From NCBI GenBank assembly GCA_016293845.1, contig JAEDDH010000001.1:186001-250000 (forward strand): 64,000 nucleotides of DNA, written 5' to 3'. This DNA is from Bacteroidales bacterium. GTDB lineage: Bacteria; Bacteroidota; Bacteroidia; Bacteroidales; UBA3824. Positions 17,494 to 26,157 of this stretch are shown here, piece after piece. Made by a program: the position numbers and the translations under genes. How positions within the stretch are numbered: position 1 is the stretch's first letter; every line of letters begins with the position of its first letter. The notes beneath the pieces are model-generated. The model searched no databases. It was not told where the DNA came from and saw only the letters and a program-made list of their open reading frames with translations.

Positions 17494-19332
17494 ATGAAGA
17501 TACTGTACGCACAAACCGAAATTTTATCGGGCAAACCTGCTCAAAACTTTGCCCGCTGCGCTGAAATTGTTGCCAAGGCTAAGGCTCAATCTGCCGACCT
17601 TTTGATTTTTCCCGAACTTGTGATTCCGGGCACACTTTTGGGCGACATTCTCGACGAAGACGACTTTATATCTGATTGCGAATTTTACAACGCTAAACTT
17701 GCCGCCCTCAGCGACCAAAAACTTGCGATAGTGTTCGGAACAATAGCGTTTTACGAAACCGTTTTTGGCAAAAGTTTTATTCTTCCCACAGGTAGCCGAG
17801 CCAAACTCAACACGGCTTGCATTGCCCAAAACGGACGTACCAACTATCGTATCAAAACTTCGCTCTCTTACGATGAATGTCGACATTTTGCCGCACCCGT
17901 ACAGTATGCTGGTGTAACCACCGAGCCAATTGAAATTCACAATGTTAACTTTACTATCAATCTCGGAAACGAAATACTGAAACTGCGTCACGAAGTGAGT
18001 CCCGCTGCCGAAATAATTGTAAATATCTCATCTACACCGTTTTTCAACGGCAAAAAAGATGAAATTTACCAACGCATCGAAACCAAGGCTTGTGTATACG
18101 CAATGCCGTTGATTTACTGCGGCGGAGTTGGCGTGGCTAATACAGGTAAAAATGTTTATGTATTAGACGGAATATCAGCAGTTTACAACCAACAAGGAAA
18201 CGTTATCCGTCAGTCGCCCGCTTTTGAAGAAGATTTGGTGGCTATCAACTATGTAAACGGTCAGGTAAAAGGCGAAGAAACTGAAAACCAACCAATTGCC
18301 GAACCGCAATCAGAAAAGGCACAACTGCACAACGCTCTCATTTACGGTATACGTAAATTCTTGAGCCAATGCGGATTACAGCACGTAGTGATAGGAGCAA
18401 GCGGAGGTGTGGATTCAACCCTTGCAGCTGCCCTCTATGCCGAGGCAATTGGTCCTGAAAATCTTCTTTTGGTAAATATGCCTACTAAATTTAACTCGCA
18501 GACTACGATACAGATAGCAGAAAATTTAGCCAAAAATCTCGGCTGTTGGTACACCTCTGTGCCAATTGGCGAAAGCGTGGAACTCACCAAAGGCCAAATC
18601 GACGGACTCAAACCAAAAAATGCGGCAGGGGAGGAGATTGAACTCAAACTCTCGTCGTTGAACATCGAAAACGTTCAGGCTCGCGACCGTGGAAGCCGTG
18701 TGCTTGGCGCAATTGCAAGTGCGTGGAACGGCGTTTTTACCAACAACGGGAACAAGACAGAATGTACAGTAGGCTATGCAACTCTATACGGTGATGTTTC
18801 GGGATTTTTTGGCGCAATTGGCGACCTTTGGAAATACCAAGTTTACGACCTTTGCCGCTATATCAACGAAAAATCTACCCACGGAGTAATTGTTCCTCAA
18901 AAAGTTTTGGAGATTGTTCCATCTGCCGAACTTAGTGACAATCAAAATGTTGACCAAGATAAAGGCGACCCGGTAATCTATCCCTATCACGACCGTCTGT
19001 TTGCCGCTTGGCGCGAACGCAATACTCCGCTTGCACTCCATACCGCCCTCAAACTATATTCTGAGGGCAAACTTGCTGCCGAACTCAATGGAAACAAGCC
19101 ATCGCCGCTCACCGAAGAATTTATCAAAGAGAAATTCCCCACGGTAAAAGATTTTTGCGACGATCTTGAAAATTGGTACAAAAAATACAAAGGCCTATCG
19201 GTTGCCAAACGTATTCAAGCGCCGCCGATATTGCGAGTTACCCACAATCCGTACGGTTCGGAATATCGCGAATCCGCTGTGGGAGCGTACTTTACACACG
19301 AATATTTAGAATTGAAACAGTCGCTTATATAG
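17494..19332 (+). CDS. nadE: NAD+ synthase, glutamine-dependent type with atypical glutaminase domain
   Basis: The 612 residues form an N-terminal nitrilase-like domain (1 to about 255) and a C-terminal NAD synthetase domain with the ATP-pyrophosphatase loop SGGVDS (303-308). The latter amidates deamido-NAD, the last step of NAD synthesis. In the nitrilase domain the Glu (E41, in FPELVIPGTLLGD) and the Lys (K121, in RIKTSLSYDECRHF) of the Glu-Lys-Cys triad are visible. The strand that normally carries ICEDxW reads FTINLGNEIL, which places Asn156 where the nucleophilic Cys is expected. The enzyme may therefore depend on free ammonia. The residue assignment is by eye alignment. Its 3' end overlaps the convergent PAS gene by 8 bases. 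Confidence 0.9.
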   Translation: MKILYAQTEILSGKPAQNFARCAEIVAKAKAQSADLLIFPELVIPGTLLGDILDEDDFISDCEFYNAKLAALSDQKLAIVFGTIAFYETVFGKSFILPTGSRAKLNTACIAQNGRTNYRIKTSLSYDECRHFAAPVQYAGVTTEPIEIHNVNFTINLGNEILKLRHEVSPAAEIIVNISSTPFFNGKKDEIYQRIETKACVYAMPLIYCGGVGVANTGKNVYVLDGISAVYNQQGNVIRQSPAFEEDLVAINYVNGQVKGEETENQPIAEPQSEKAQLHNALIYGIRKFLSQCGLQHVVIGASGGVDSTLAAALYAEAIGPENLLLVNMPTKFNSQTTIQIAENLAKNLGCWYTSVPIGESVELTKGQIDGLKPKNAAGEEIELKLSSLNIENVQARDRGSRVLGAIASAWNGVFTNNGNKTECTVGYATLYGDVSGFFGAIGDLWKYQVYDLCRYINEKSTHGVIVPQKVLEIVPSAELSDNQNVDQDKGDPVIYPYHDRLFAAWRERNTPLALHTALKLYSEGKLAAELNGNKPSPLTEEFIKEKFPTVKDFCDDLENWYKKYKGLSVAKRIQAPPILRVTHNPYGSEYRESAVGAYFTHEYLELKQSLI

Positions 19333-19900
19333 CGATATTTTCGATAACGGCATAGTCGGATTTGTCGCCGTCGCCTTTGATTGGCACAATGGTTCGCTTA
19401 AAACCGAAAACCTTGCCGTAAGTATCCTTGATACGCACGTGAAAACTTGAAGGCACAGTAGATTTCGCCACCGAATCGCGGTCAAATGTTGCATCCGTAC
19501 CCGAAAACAAGTCGAACTCTCCCGAATTGCGCCCGTAGAAAGAAGAAAAAGCCTCGTTGCACCACGAAATTTTGCCCTCAGCATTTACAAGGCAGCACGG
19601 AAACTGAGCCGCATTGAGCACATAGCCAAACATATCGCTCTGATGCTTAATACGTTGCAACTCTTGATTCTGCAATACCACCACCTTAGAATATTGTTTA
19701 GATTTAAGGTTTTGCAGATACCAAATAGCCACAGCGATAATCACAAGCACGATTATCGACACTATTAATAATATGTTTAAACTCTGCGTGTGCTCAAATT
19801 CGGCCATAGCCGACTGACTATTAATAAAATCGTTGGTGGAATAATACTCCAAATTGCGAATAGAATCTCCGTAGGGGAGGGTATTAAGTAAAGTCATCAT
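19325..19900 (-). CDS. membrane-anchored PAS-domain protein
   Basis: From the ATG at 19900 this is a 191-residue protein with a periplasmic N-terminal segment, one membrane span (LNILLIVSIIVLVIIAVAIW), a short coiled-coil and a PAS-like domain (FGYVLNAAQFPCCLVNAEGK ... WCNEAF ... VFGFKRTIVPI). It has no histidine kinase, GGDEF or output domain, so it would be a bare sensor or a truncated one. An upstream in-frame ATG at 19948 is rejected because a terminator and the promoter -7 element lie between the two. Confidence 0.65.
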   Translation of the reverse strand: MMTLLNTLPYGDSIRNLEYYSTNDFINSQSAMAEFEHTQSLNILLIVSIIVLVIIAVAIWYLQNLKSKQYSKVVVLQNQELQRIKHQSDMFGYVLNAAQFPCCLVNAEGKISWCNEAFSSFYGRNSGEFDLFSGTDATFDRDSVAKSTVPSSFHVRIKDTYGKVFGFKRTIVPIKGDGDKSDYAVIENIAI

Positions 19901-19913
19901 AAAATATTTTTTG

Positions 19914-19922
19914 GCAAATATA
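19914..19922 (-). promoter_or_regulatory. -7 element of the PAS gene
   Basis: TATATTTGC on the minus strand leaves a leader of only a few bases before the ATG at 19900, and the terminator hairpin at 19929 overlaps the -33 region. Confidence 0.5.
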
Positions 19923-19946
19923 AAAAAAAGCCGGAACAAATCCGGC
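19922..19946 (-). terminator. minus-strand intrinsic terminator with no recognised gene before it
   Basis: GCCGGA-N5-TCCGGC stem (19930-19946) followed on the minus strand by a run of eight T. Upstream on that strand, within 19969-20060, there is only a short open stretch without an ATG, ending in TAA at 19971-19969. Confidence 0.7.
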
Positions 19947-20114
19947 AAAAAAATATAAGTTTGATAAGTTATGCAAAAAATTCGGTGTTAAAATCTTTGG
20001 TTGCTATTATATCTGTGAGTGTTACATTAGTATATACGCCGCAATAAAAAAAAGGTCTTATTCATTATGTTCATTTTTATGAATGAAAAAAAAATTAAAA
20101 AAACTCACAGAAAA

Positions 20115-20147
20115 TTTGCACTTTAAAAAATAAACCTCTACTTTTGC
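20115..20147 (+). promoter_or_regulatory. promoter of the rpsF-rpsR-rplI operon
   Basis: TTTG at 20115-20118 and TACTTTTGC at 20139-20147 are 20 bases apart; the rpsF ATG follows 40 bases later. I do not see an S6:S18-type leader structure in that short leader. Confidence 0.75.
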
Positions 20148-20187
20148 ACCCGAAATTTTTTTAAACAACAATAATTAATTAAAATTT

Positions 20188-20592
20188 ATGCAAAAACAGT
20201 ACGAAGCCGTTTTCATTATGACTCCCGTTTTGTCTGAACAACAGATGAAGGAAACGGTTGACAAATTCAAAGCAATCCTCACAAACGGTGGTGCAGAGAT
20301 TGTACACGAAGAAAATTGGGGCTTGAAAAAATTGGCCTACCCGGTACAGCACAAGAGCACCGGTTTTTACCAACTTCTCCAATTCCAAGCAGATCCTGCT
20401 CTTATCGAAAAGTTTGACATAGAACTCAAACGCGACGAGCGAGTAATCCGTTGGCTTACCACAGCCCTCGACAAACACGCTGTTGAATACGCAGCAAAAC
20501 GCGCTCAAAAACGCTCGGGACAGGCAACAGAACAAGCCGCTGCTCCCGCACAGGAAACACAAAGTGAAACCACAGAAAACAAGGAGGAATAA
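20188..20592 (+). CDS. rpsF: 30S ribosomal protein S6
   Basis: A 134-residue S6 with the typical start QYEAVFIMTP and the motif ENWGLKKLAYPVQHKSTGFY; it binds S18 and 16S rRNA in the platform of the small subunit. After about residue 100 there is a long low-complexity tail rich in Ala, Gln, Glu and Thr, beyond the usual roughly 95-100 residue core. First gene of an operon with rpsR (2 bases downstream) and rplI. Confidence 0.97.
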   Translation: MQKQYEAVFIMTPVLSEQQMKETVDKFKAILTNGGAEIVHEENWGLKKLAYPVQHKSTGFYQLLQFQADPALIEKFDIELKRDERVIRWLTTALDKHAVEYAAKRAQKRSGQATEQAAAPAQETQSETTENKEE

Positions 20593-20594
20593 TC

Positions 20595-20864
20595 ATGGCA
20601 ACAGATCAAGGCGAAATCAGATACCTCACCCCACCGTCGGTAGAAATCCGCAAGAAGAAATACTGCCGCTTTAAAAAGAACGGTATCAAATACATCGATT
20701 ACAAGGATCCCGAGTTCCTTAAAAAATTCCTTAACGAGCAGGGCAAAATTCTTCCCCGCCGTATCACAGGAACTTCGCTGAAATTTCAGCGCAAACTTTC
20801 GGTAGCAATCAAACGTGCACGTCACCTCGCTTTGCTGCCCTACGTAACCGATTTGTTGAAATAA
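20595..20864 (+). CDS. rpsR: 30S ribosomal protein S18
   Basis: An 89-residue S18 with KKKYCRFKKNGIKYIDYKD and the C-terminal LPRRITGTSLKFQRKL / RARHLALLPYV signature; forms a heterodimer with S6. The start at 20595 lies immediately after the rpsF stop, with GGAGGA at the end of rpsF acting as one of the few Shine-Dalgarno-like sites in the window. Confidence 0.97.
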   Translation: MATDQGEIRYLTPPSVEIRKKKYCRFKKNGIKYIDYKDPEFLKKFLNEQGKILPRRITGTSLKFQRKLSVAIKRARHLALLPYVTDLLK

Positions 20865-20882
20865 TAAAAACCGATTAGAACA

Positions 20883-21332
20883 ATGGAAGTAATATTGAAA
20901 AAGGACTACGCTAAACTCGGGTCCAAAGACGATATAGTTAAGGTTAAAGACGGATTTGGAAACAATTTCCTTATCCCTCAGGGAATTGCCACTGTTGCCA
21001 CCGAATCGGCTAAGAAAATTCTTGCCGAAAACAAGAAACAGCAGGCTCACAAAGAAGAAAAACTCCGCAACGAGGCTACTGCAAAAGTTGCTGAAATCGA
21101 AGCAAAAGAGATTAAAATCGGCGCTAAAACTTCTACCACAGGCAAAATCTTCGGCTCGGTTAACACAATCCAGATTGCCGAGGCTCTCGCTAAAAAAGGT
21201 ATCGAAGTTGACCGCAAATCGATCACTATCGCCGACGAAGCCAATATCAAAGAAGTGGGCAAATACAAAGCCACCATCAAACTCTACAAAGATATCAAGG
21301 CTAACATCGAATTCGAAGTTGTTTCGGAGTAA
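20883..21332 (+). CDS. rplI: 50S ribosomal protein L9
   Basis: A 149-residue L9 with the N-terminal rRNA-binding domain (KKDYAKLGSKDDIVKVKDGF ... NFLIPQGIA), the long connecting helix and the C-terminal domain (KIFGSVNTIQIAEAL). Last gene of the rpsF operon, closed by the terminator at 21361. Confidence 0.97.
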   Translation: MEVILKKDYAKLGSKDDIVKVKDGFGNNFLIPQGIATVATESAKKILAENKKQQAHKEEKLRNEATAKVAEIEAKEIKIGAKTSTTGKIFGSVNTIQIAEALAKKGIEVDRKSITIADEANIKEVGKYKATIKLYKDIKANIEFEVVSE

Positions 21333-21360
21333 TTAACACTGACACAACACAAAAAAAAAA

Positions 21361-21401
21361 CGGAGCGACACCCCAGTAAGGTTTCGCTCCGCTTTTTTTT
21401 T
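21361..21401 (+). terminator. intrinsic terminator of the rpsF operon
   Basis: CGGAGCGA (21361-21368) pairs with TCGCTCCG (21384-21391), followed by a long T run to 21401. A run of A before the stem may also let it work on the other strand. Confidence 0.9.
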
Positions 21402-21406
21402 CAATA

Positions 21407-21784
21407 ATGGGAACCACAGTACATCATCCATATATCAAAGTAGGTAGAATCAAATCTACTATCGCGCAAGATGCACACATCAAATGCGCCGACTTTTACA
21501 TAGCTGAAAAGCAAATCAAACATATCTCAGCACGACACCATACCGAACTGCTGCAATTGGGATTGACTGTGGAACAATACATTAAATTTATAATCAACAA
21601 CTTTAATCAAATACGCAAAGCAGCAGGAGATTCCATATTACCTGTGGTATATGACAATTGCAATGATAAACACGATTCGGCAGCAATGGCTTTAAATTAT
21701 AGTATCGAAAAAGAATTTTGGGAGATAAAAACAGCGCAGCATAGAAAAACTGCCGACATATTTAAAAGAGAAAAAATATGGTAA
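21407..21784 (+). CDS. small nuclease-like protein (PBECR/barnase-EndoU-RelE-like), candidate toxin domain
   Basis: A 125-residue protein with no membrane span. The pattern FYIAEKQIKHISARHHTEL, then a long helix (VEQYIKFIINNFNQIRK), a strand ILPVVYDN and an ending EFWEIKTAQHRKTADIFKREKIW resembles the phage-associated barnase-EndoU-colicin-RelE-like nuclease domains found at the C-termini of MuF-type toxins. His and Arg in IKHISARH and the KTAQ segment are candidate active-site residues. The family call is from memory. It starts six bases after the rplI terminator with no visible promoter, so expression is uncertain. A structured inverted repeat follows the stop. No antitoxin or immunity gene is adjacent. 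Confidence 0.5.
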   Translation: MGTTVHHPYIKVGRIKSTIAQDAHIKCADFYIAEKQIKHISARHHTELLQLGLTVEQYIKFIINNFNQIRKAAGDSILPVVYDNCNDKHDSAAMALNYSIEKEFWEIKTAQHRKTADIFKREKIW

Positions 21785-21794
21785 CCTTACACAA

Positions 21795-21875
21795 GGGCTA
21801 AAAACTGCCTTGCCGGTTTCGTCTTAGGTACAATCAGCCTTTATTGCAAGGAGACTGAAAGTCAGTGTTTAACCC
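21795..21875. other. long imperfect inverted repeat with inner hairpin (structured element)
   Basis: GGGCTAAAAACTG-CCTTGC (21795-21813) pairs in three blocks with GCAAGG (21846-21851) and CAGTGTTTAACCC (21863-21875), while GACT-GAA-AGTC (21853-21863) forms a small hairpin between the blocks, giving a three-way junction. There is no T run, so it is not a standard terminator. It could be a small RNA, an RNA-processing site or a transfer relic of the toxin-like gene 10 bases upstream. The rest of the gap to 22131 is AT-rich with only the pgm promoter. Confidence 0.5.
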
Positions 21876-22033
21876 ATATTTTATATAAGCAAATATACTA
21901 CATATTACTAAAACTGACAAATAAAAGACAACTTTTTTTTGTTAAAAAATTAAACAACAAACAATATTTTTTAAACGATATCTTCTGCTATTACCACAAT
22001 TTTTTTTTTCTCACAAAAAAATCCCAAAAAAAA

Positions 22034-22065
22034 TTGACATTTTCAAAAAAACACCATATATTTAC
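22034..22065 (+). promoter_or_regulatory. promoter of pgm
   Basis: TTGACA at 22034-22039 and TATATTTAC at 22057-22065 are 17 bases apart, upstream of the ATG at 22132. Confidence 0.5.
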
Positions 22066-22131
22066 AAAACATTTTAAAGCATAAAAATGGTAAAATAACT
22101 CATTCGTAACAAATTAACTTTTAAAACAATT

Positions 22132-23862
22132 ATGGCAGTAGATGCAGAAATAATTGCAAGGGCCAAAGAGTGGCTCAGCGACAAGTTTGACGATGAAACC
22201 AAAGCCAAAGTGAAAGACCTTATGGAAAACAACGAAAAAGAACTTGTTGAATGTTTTTACAAAAGTTTGGAATTCGGAACCGGCGGAATGCGCGGCATTA
22301 TGGGCGTAGGTACCAACAGAATGAATATCTACACCGTAGGAATGGCTACTCAGGGTTTGGCCAACTACCTTTTGAAGGCTTTCCCGGGTCAGCAAGTTAA
22401 GGTGGCTATTGCTCACGATTCGCGAAACAACTCGCCACTTTTTGCCAAAACCTGCGCCGACATTTTCTCAGCCAATGGCATTAAAGCATATCTATTTGAT
22501 TCTCTTAGACCTACACCCGAACTTAGTTTCGCCGTTCGTCAACTCGGCTGCAAAAGCGGCGTTATGATTACCGCAAGCCACAACCCCAAGGAGTACAACG
22601 GATACAAGGCTTATTGGGAAGATGGAGGTCAAGTAATTGCTCCTCACGATATTAACATCGTAAACGAGGCAGCCAAAGTTAAGGTTGAGGATGTAAAATT
22701 CAAAGGAAATCCCGCTCTTATTGAAACACTCGGCGAAGAGTTTGACAAGATATATTTAGAAAAGGTCAACTCATTGACACTCAGTCCCGAAGAAATCAAG
22801 AAGCACAAAGATATCAAGATTGTTTACACCCCGATTCACGGCACAGGCGTAAGGCTCGTGCCAGAAATCTTAAAAATGAAGGGTTTTGAAAACATCTTTA
22901 CCGTAAAAGAGCAGTGCGTGCCCGACGGAAATTTTCCAACGGTGATTTCGCCAAACCCCGAAAACGCTGAGGCATTGACACTTGCAATACGTCTTGCCGA
23001 AAAGAAAGGTGCCGACCTTGTGATGGCATCCGACCCCGACGCCGACCGTGTGGGCATAGCCGTACGCAACAACAAAGGCGAAATGGTGCTTCTCAATGGC
23101 AACCAAACAGCCGCAATTCTTACTTATTATCTGCTCACCAAGTGGAAAGAAAACGGCAAACTCAACGGCAAGCAGTATATAGTTAAAACCATTGTAACCA
23201 CCGAGTTACTCAAAGCAATTGCCGACAAATTCGGAGTTAAGTGCTACGATGTGCTCACTGGATTCAAGTTCATTGCCGACACCATCAAGAGCAACGAAGG
23301 TCGCACCACATTTATAGGCGGAGGTGAAGAGAGTTACGGTTATCTTGCAGGCGAATTTGTACGCGACAAAGATGCCGTTATCGCTTGTTCACTCATAGCC
23401 GAAGCCGCTGCATGGGCTGCCGACAATGGTAAAACTATGTTCCAACTTTTGGCAGACATTTATTCTGAATTTGGATACTACCGCGAATCGCTCGTCAACG
23501 TTGTAAAAGAGGGAAAATCTGGCGCAGAAGAGATCCAGGCCATGATGGAAAACTACCGCAAAGATTCGCCCGCCATCATCAACGGCAGCAACGTGGTGTC
23601 AATCAAAGACTACCTCACCCGCAAGGCATCAAGCCTCTTTGACGGCGAGGAGGAAGACATCGACCTACCCAAGAGCAATGTTTTGCAATTCTTCTTGGAA
23701 GACGGCACAAAAATATCTGTTCGTCCCTCAGGCACCGAGCCAAAAATTAAATTCTACTTTGGCGTAAAAGCACCTCTCAAAGGCGCAGAAGGTATCGAAG
23801 CCGCACAAGCAGAATGCGACCAAAAGATTGAGGCCATCATTAAAGAACTGAAATTGAAATAA
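22132..23862 (+). CDS. pgm: phosphoglucomutase / phosphomannomutase
   Basis: A 576-residue alpha-D-phosphohexomutase that interconverts hexose 1- and 6-phosphates. The active-site phosphoserine loop is GVMITASHNPKEYNGYK (near residue 144), the metal-binding loop is ASDPDADRVGIAV (near residue 300), the sugar-specificity loop is GGGEESYGYL (near residue 396), and the phosphate-binding loop is RPSGTEPKIKFY near the C-terminus. The length fits the large bacterial PGM family. It is a single-gene unit with its own promoter and terminator. Confidence 0.95.
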   Translation: MAVDAEIIARAKEWLSDKFDDETKAKVKDLMENNEKELVECFYKSLEFGTGGMRGIMGVGTNRMNIYTVGMATQGLANYLLKAFPGQQVKVAIAHDSRNNSPLFAKTCADIFSANGIKAYLFDSLRPTPELSFAVRQLGCKSGVMITASHNPKEYNGYKAYWEDGGQVIAPHDINIVNEAAKVKVEDVKFKGNPALIETLGEEFDKIYLEKVNSLTLSPEEIKKHKDIKIVYTPIHGTGVRLVPEILKMKGFENIFTVKEQCVPDGNFPTVISPNPENAEALTLAIRLAEKKGADLVMASDPDADRVGIAVRNNKGEMVLLNGNQTAAILTYYLLTKWKENGKLNGKQYIVKTIVTTELLKAIADKFGVKCYDVLTGFKFIADTIKSNEGRTTFIGGGEESYGYLAGEFVRDKDAVIACSLIAEAAAWAADNGKTMFQLLADIYSEFGYYRESLVNVVKEGKSGAEEIQAMMENYRKDSPAIINGSNVVSIKDYLTRKASSLFDGEEEDIDLPKSNVLQFFLEDGTKISVRPSGTEPKIKFYFGVKAPLKGAEGIEAAQAECDQKIEAIIKELKLK

Positions 23863-23890
23863 AGGGTTATTTATTAGTTGATAATTGGGG

Positions 23891-23920
23891 CCCGGCAATA
23901 GATTATTGTCGGGTTTTTTG
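23891..23920 (+). terminator. intrinsic terminator after pgm
   Basis: CCCGGCAATA and TATTGTCGGG form the stem (one G-T pair), followed by a T run. Confidence 0.85.
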
Positions 23921-23940
23921 TTTTTAAAAGCAAAAATTGT

Positions 23941-23971
23941 TTTGCCTTTTGTGGATTTTTGCTAAATTTGC
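23941..23971 (+). promoter_or_regulatory. promoter of the oligopeptidase-galactokinase operon
   Basis: TTTG at 23941-23944 and TAAATTTGC at 23963-23971 are 18 bases apart, 77 bases before the ATG at 24049. Confidence 0.65.
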
Positions 23972-24048
23972 AGTACAAATGAATAGTATTGCAAACAAAA
24001 CAACACTTGCTTAAATAGTTTAAACACAATTAGTTGTAAAACCAAATA

Positions 24049-26157
24049 ATGAAACGGTCATTAATAATACCATTTACTTTAATAATGATGACAAGTGCTT
24101 GCTCATCGTTGGGACTTAGAAACACCCCCGAAGCCGCAAAGATTCCTACTGAGTTTGAAGAGTTCGCCAACCACCGCACCGACAACTACTATTGGATGAA
24201 CAACCGCAAAGATCCCAACGTAATGGCCTATATCAAAGCCGAAAACGATTATTTTGAAACAAAATTTAAAAAGCCAAACAAAAAATTAATCGACAAACTT
24301 TACGACGAACTTAAAAGCCGCGTGGTGGACGAAGAAAACACTGTCCCGTATTTTGAAAACGGTTATTACTACAATCTCCGCTACGAAAAAGATAAGGAAT
24401 ACGAAATATATTGTCGCCGTCAACATCCCGACTCAGCAGAGCAAATCCTCTTGAATGTTAACGAAATTGCAGAAAAATATTCGTATGTAGACGTTGACAA
24501 TCTGATAGTTAGTCCCGACAACGAGGTAATGGCATACGCTCTCGACACTATTTCGCGCCGCAAATACGAAATCTACATCAAGAGCATCACTGGCAAGAAA
24601 TCACTCTCCGACCGTATACCCGACACCGATGGTCAAATGGTGTTTTCAAGTGATTCTAAAACTCTGTTTTACATTGCGTTAGACCCTGTTACACTGCGCA
24701 GTTTCAAACTTTTTAAGCACTCTGTTGGGCAGCACACTCGCAACGATACGGAACTTTTTTACGAAGATGACGAAACATTTGAACTTATGCTCGAAAAGAG
24801 TAAAAGCGACAAATATATTTTCCTAACTCACTACAACACACTATCTACCGAGGTTCGTTACCTCGCAACCGATAATCCCGATGGCGATTTCAAGGTATTT
24901 CGCAAACGCCGTCCCGACACAGAATACTATTTAGACCACAATGCAGGACGTTTTTGGATGCGTACCAACGAATATGGCAAAAACTTCTGCATAATGTCGT
25001 CGGAAAGTGCCGACCCAGAATCGTTCACAATTTTCAAACAGCACGACAACAATGTCTATATAACCGATTTTGAGGTGTTCGACAACTATTTGGTACTTGA
25101 AGAACGCCGCAATGGTCTTGCCTGCTTTGAAATTATCGACATCACAACCCGTGAAAGCCACATAATAAACTTTGGCGAAGAATCATACGAGGTTTGGCTC
25201 GACGACAATCCCGAACCTTCAACCGAAAATTTGAGATATTTCTACTCGTCGCTCACAACTCCTTATTCTGTAATTGATTACAATATGCGCACCAAAGAAA
25301 AGGAGGTTAAAAAAGAACAAGGAGTTCCGGGCTACGACAAATCGAAATACGAACTAAAACGCATAATGGTAACAACCCGCGATAATGTGGAAGTTCCTGT
25401 AACTCTGCTACATCAAAAATCGCAAGATTGGCAAAACTCTGGCAACCTGCTACTTTATGCCTACGGTTCGTATGGCGTTACCGAAGAAGACAGTTACTAC
25501 CGATCAATTTTCAGCCTTATCGACCGTGGCTTCACCTACGCCATAGCACACATTCGTGGCGGCGGCGAACTCGGCTACAATTGGTACGAACAGGGCAAAC
25601 TCCTCAATAAGAAAAACACCTTCAACGACTTTATCGACGTTAGCCAATACCTTATAGATGAACATTATACCACTCCCGACAACCTTTTTGCCAACGGTGG
25701 AAGCGCAGGCGGATTGCTTATGGGCGTGATTGCCAACGAAGCCCCGCAACTCTACAAGGCTATCATTGCCGACGTGCCTTTTGTTGACGTTATCAACACT
25801 ATGCTCGACCCCTCTATACCCCTCACCACAGGCGAATACGACGAATGGGGCAATCCCAACGAAAAGGAATATTACGATTATATGCTCTCTTACTCGCCCT
25901 ACGACAATATTAAGGAGCAAGATTATCCCGCAATGCTTGTAACCACGGGTCTTCACGATTCGCAGGTGCAGTTTTGGGAACCCGTAAAATGGACCGCCAA
26001 ACTCCGCGACTACAAAACCGACAGCAACCCACTCTATCTTTCTACCAATATGAAAGCGGGTCACCAAGGCGATTCGGGACGTTATGGCAGGCTCAAAGAA
26101 ACCGCCGTTTCGTTTGCATTTATACTAACTCAGGCAGGAATTAAAGAATCAAAATGA
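24049..26157 (+). CDS. ptrB: S9A prolyl oligopeptidase / oligopeptidase B, lipoprotein
   Basis: A 702-residue serine peptidase with an N-terminal beta-propeller and a C-terminal alpha/beta hydrolase domain. The nucleophile is in NGGSAGGLLMG (about residues 552-562), the Asp in VTTGLHDSQVQFWEP and the His in MKAGHQGDSGRYGRL. The N-terminus MKRSLIIPFTLIMMTSACSS is a lipoprotein signal with lipobox TSAC, so the enzyme acts in the periplasm or at the outer membrane; most oligopeptidase B enzymes lack such a signal. It is the first gene of a five-gene operon and overlaps the next gene by ATGA. Confidence 0.92.
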   Translation: MKRSLIIPFTLIMMTSACSSLGLRNTPEAAKIPTEFEEFANHRTDNYYWMNNRKDPNVMAYIKAENDYFETKFKKPNKKLIDKLYDELKSRVVDEENTVPYFENGYYYNLRYEKDKEYEIYCRRQHPDSAEQILLNVNEIAEKYSYVDVDNLIVSPDNEVMAYALDTISRRKYEIYIKSITGKKSLSDRIPDTDGQMVFSSDSKTLFYIALDPVTLRSFKLFKHSVGQHTRNDTELFYEDDETFELMLEKSKSDKYIFLTHYNTLSTEVRYLATDNPDGDFKVFRKRRPDTEYYLDHNAGRFWMRTNEYGKNFCIMSSESADPESFTIFKQHDNNVYITDFEVFDNYLVLEERRNGLACFEIIDITTRESHIINFGEESYEVWLDDNPEPSTENLRYFYSSLTTPYSVIDYNMRTKEKEVKKEQGVPGYDKSKYELKRIMVTTRDNVEVPVTLLHQKSQDWQNSGNLLLYAYGSYGVTEEDSYYRSIFSLIDRGFTYAIAHIRGGGELGYNWYEQGKLLNKKNTFNDFIDVSQYLIDEHYTTPDNLFANGGSAGGLLMGVIANEAPQLYKAIIADVPFVDVINTMLDPSIPLTTGEYDEWGNPNEKEYYDYMLSYSPYDNIKEQDYPAMLVTTGLHDSQVQFWEPVKWTAKLRDYKTDSNPLYLSTNMKAGHQGDSGRYGRLKETAVSFAFILTQAGIKESK

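Noticed and set aside
21361..21401. Riboswitch or attenuator before the toxin-like gene
   Set aside because: It is a plain stem plus T run at the end of rplI, with no competing structure visible.
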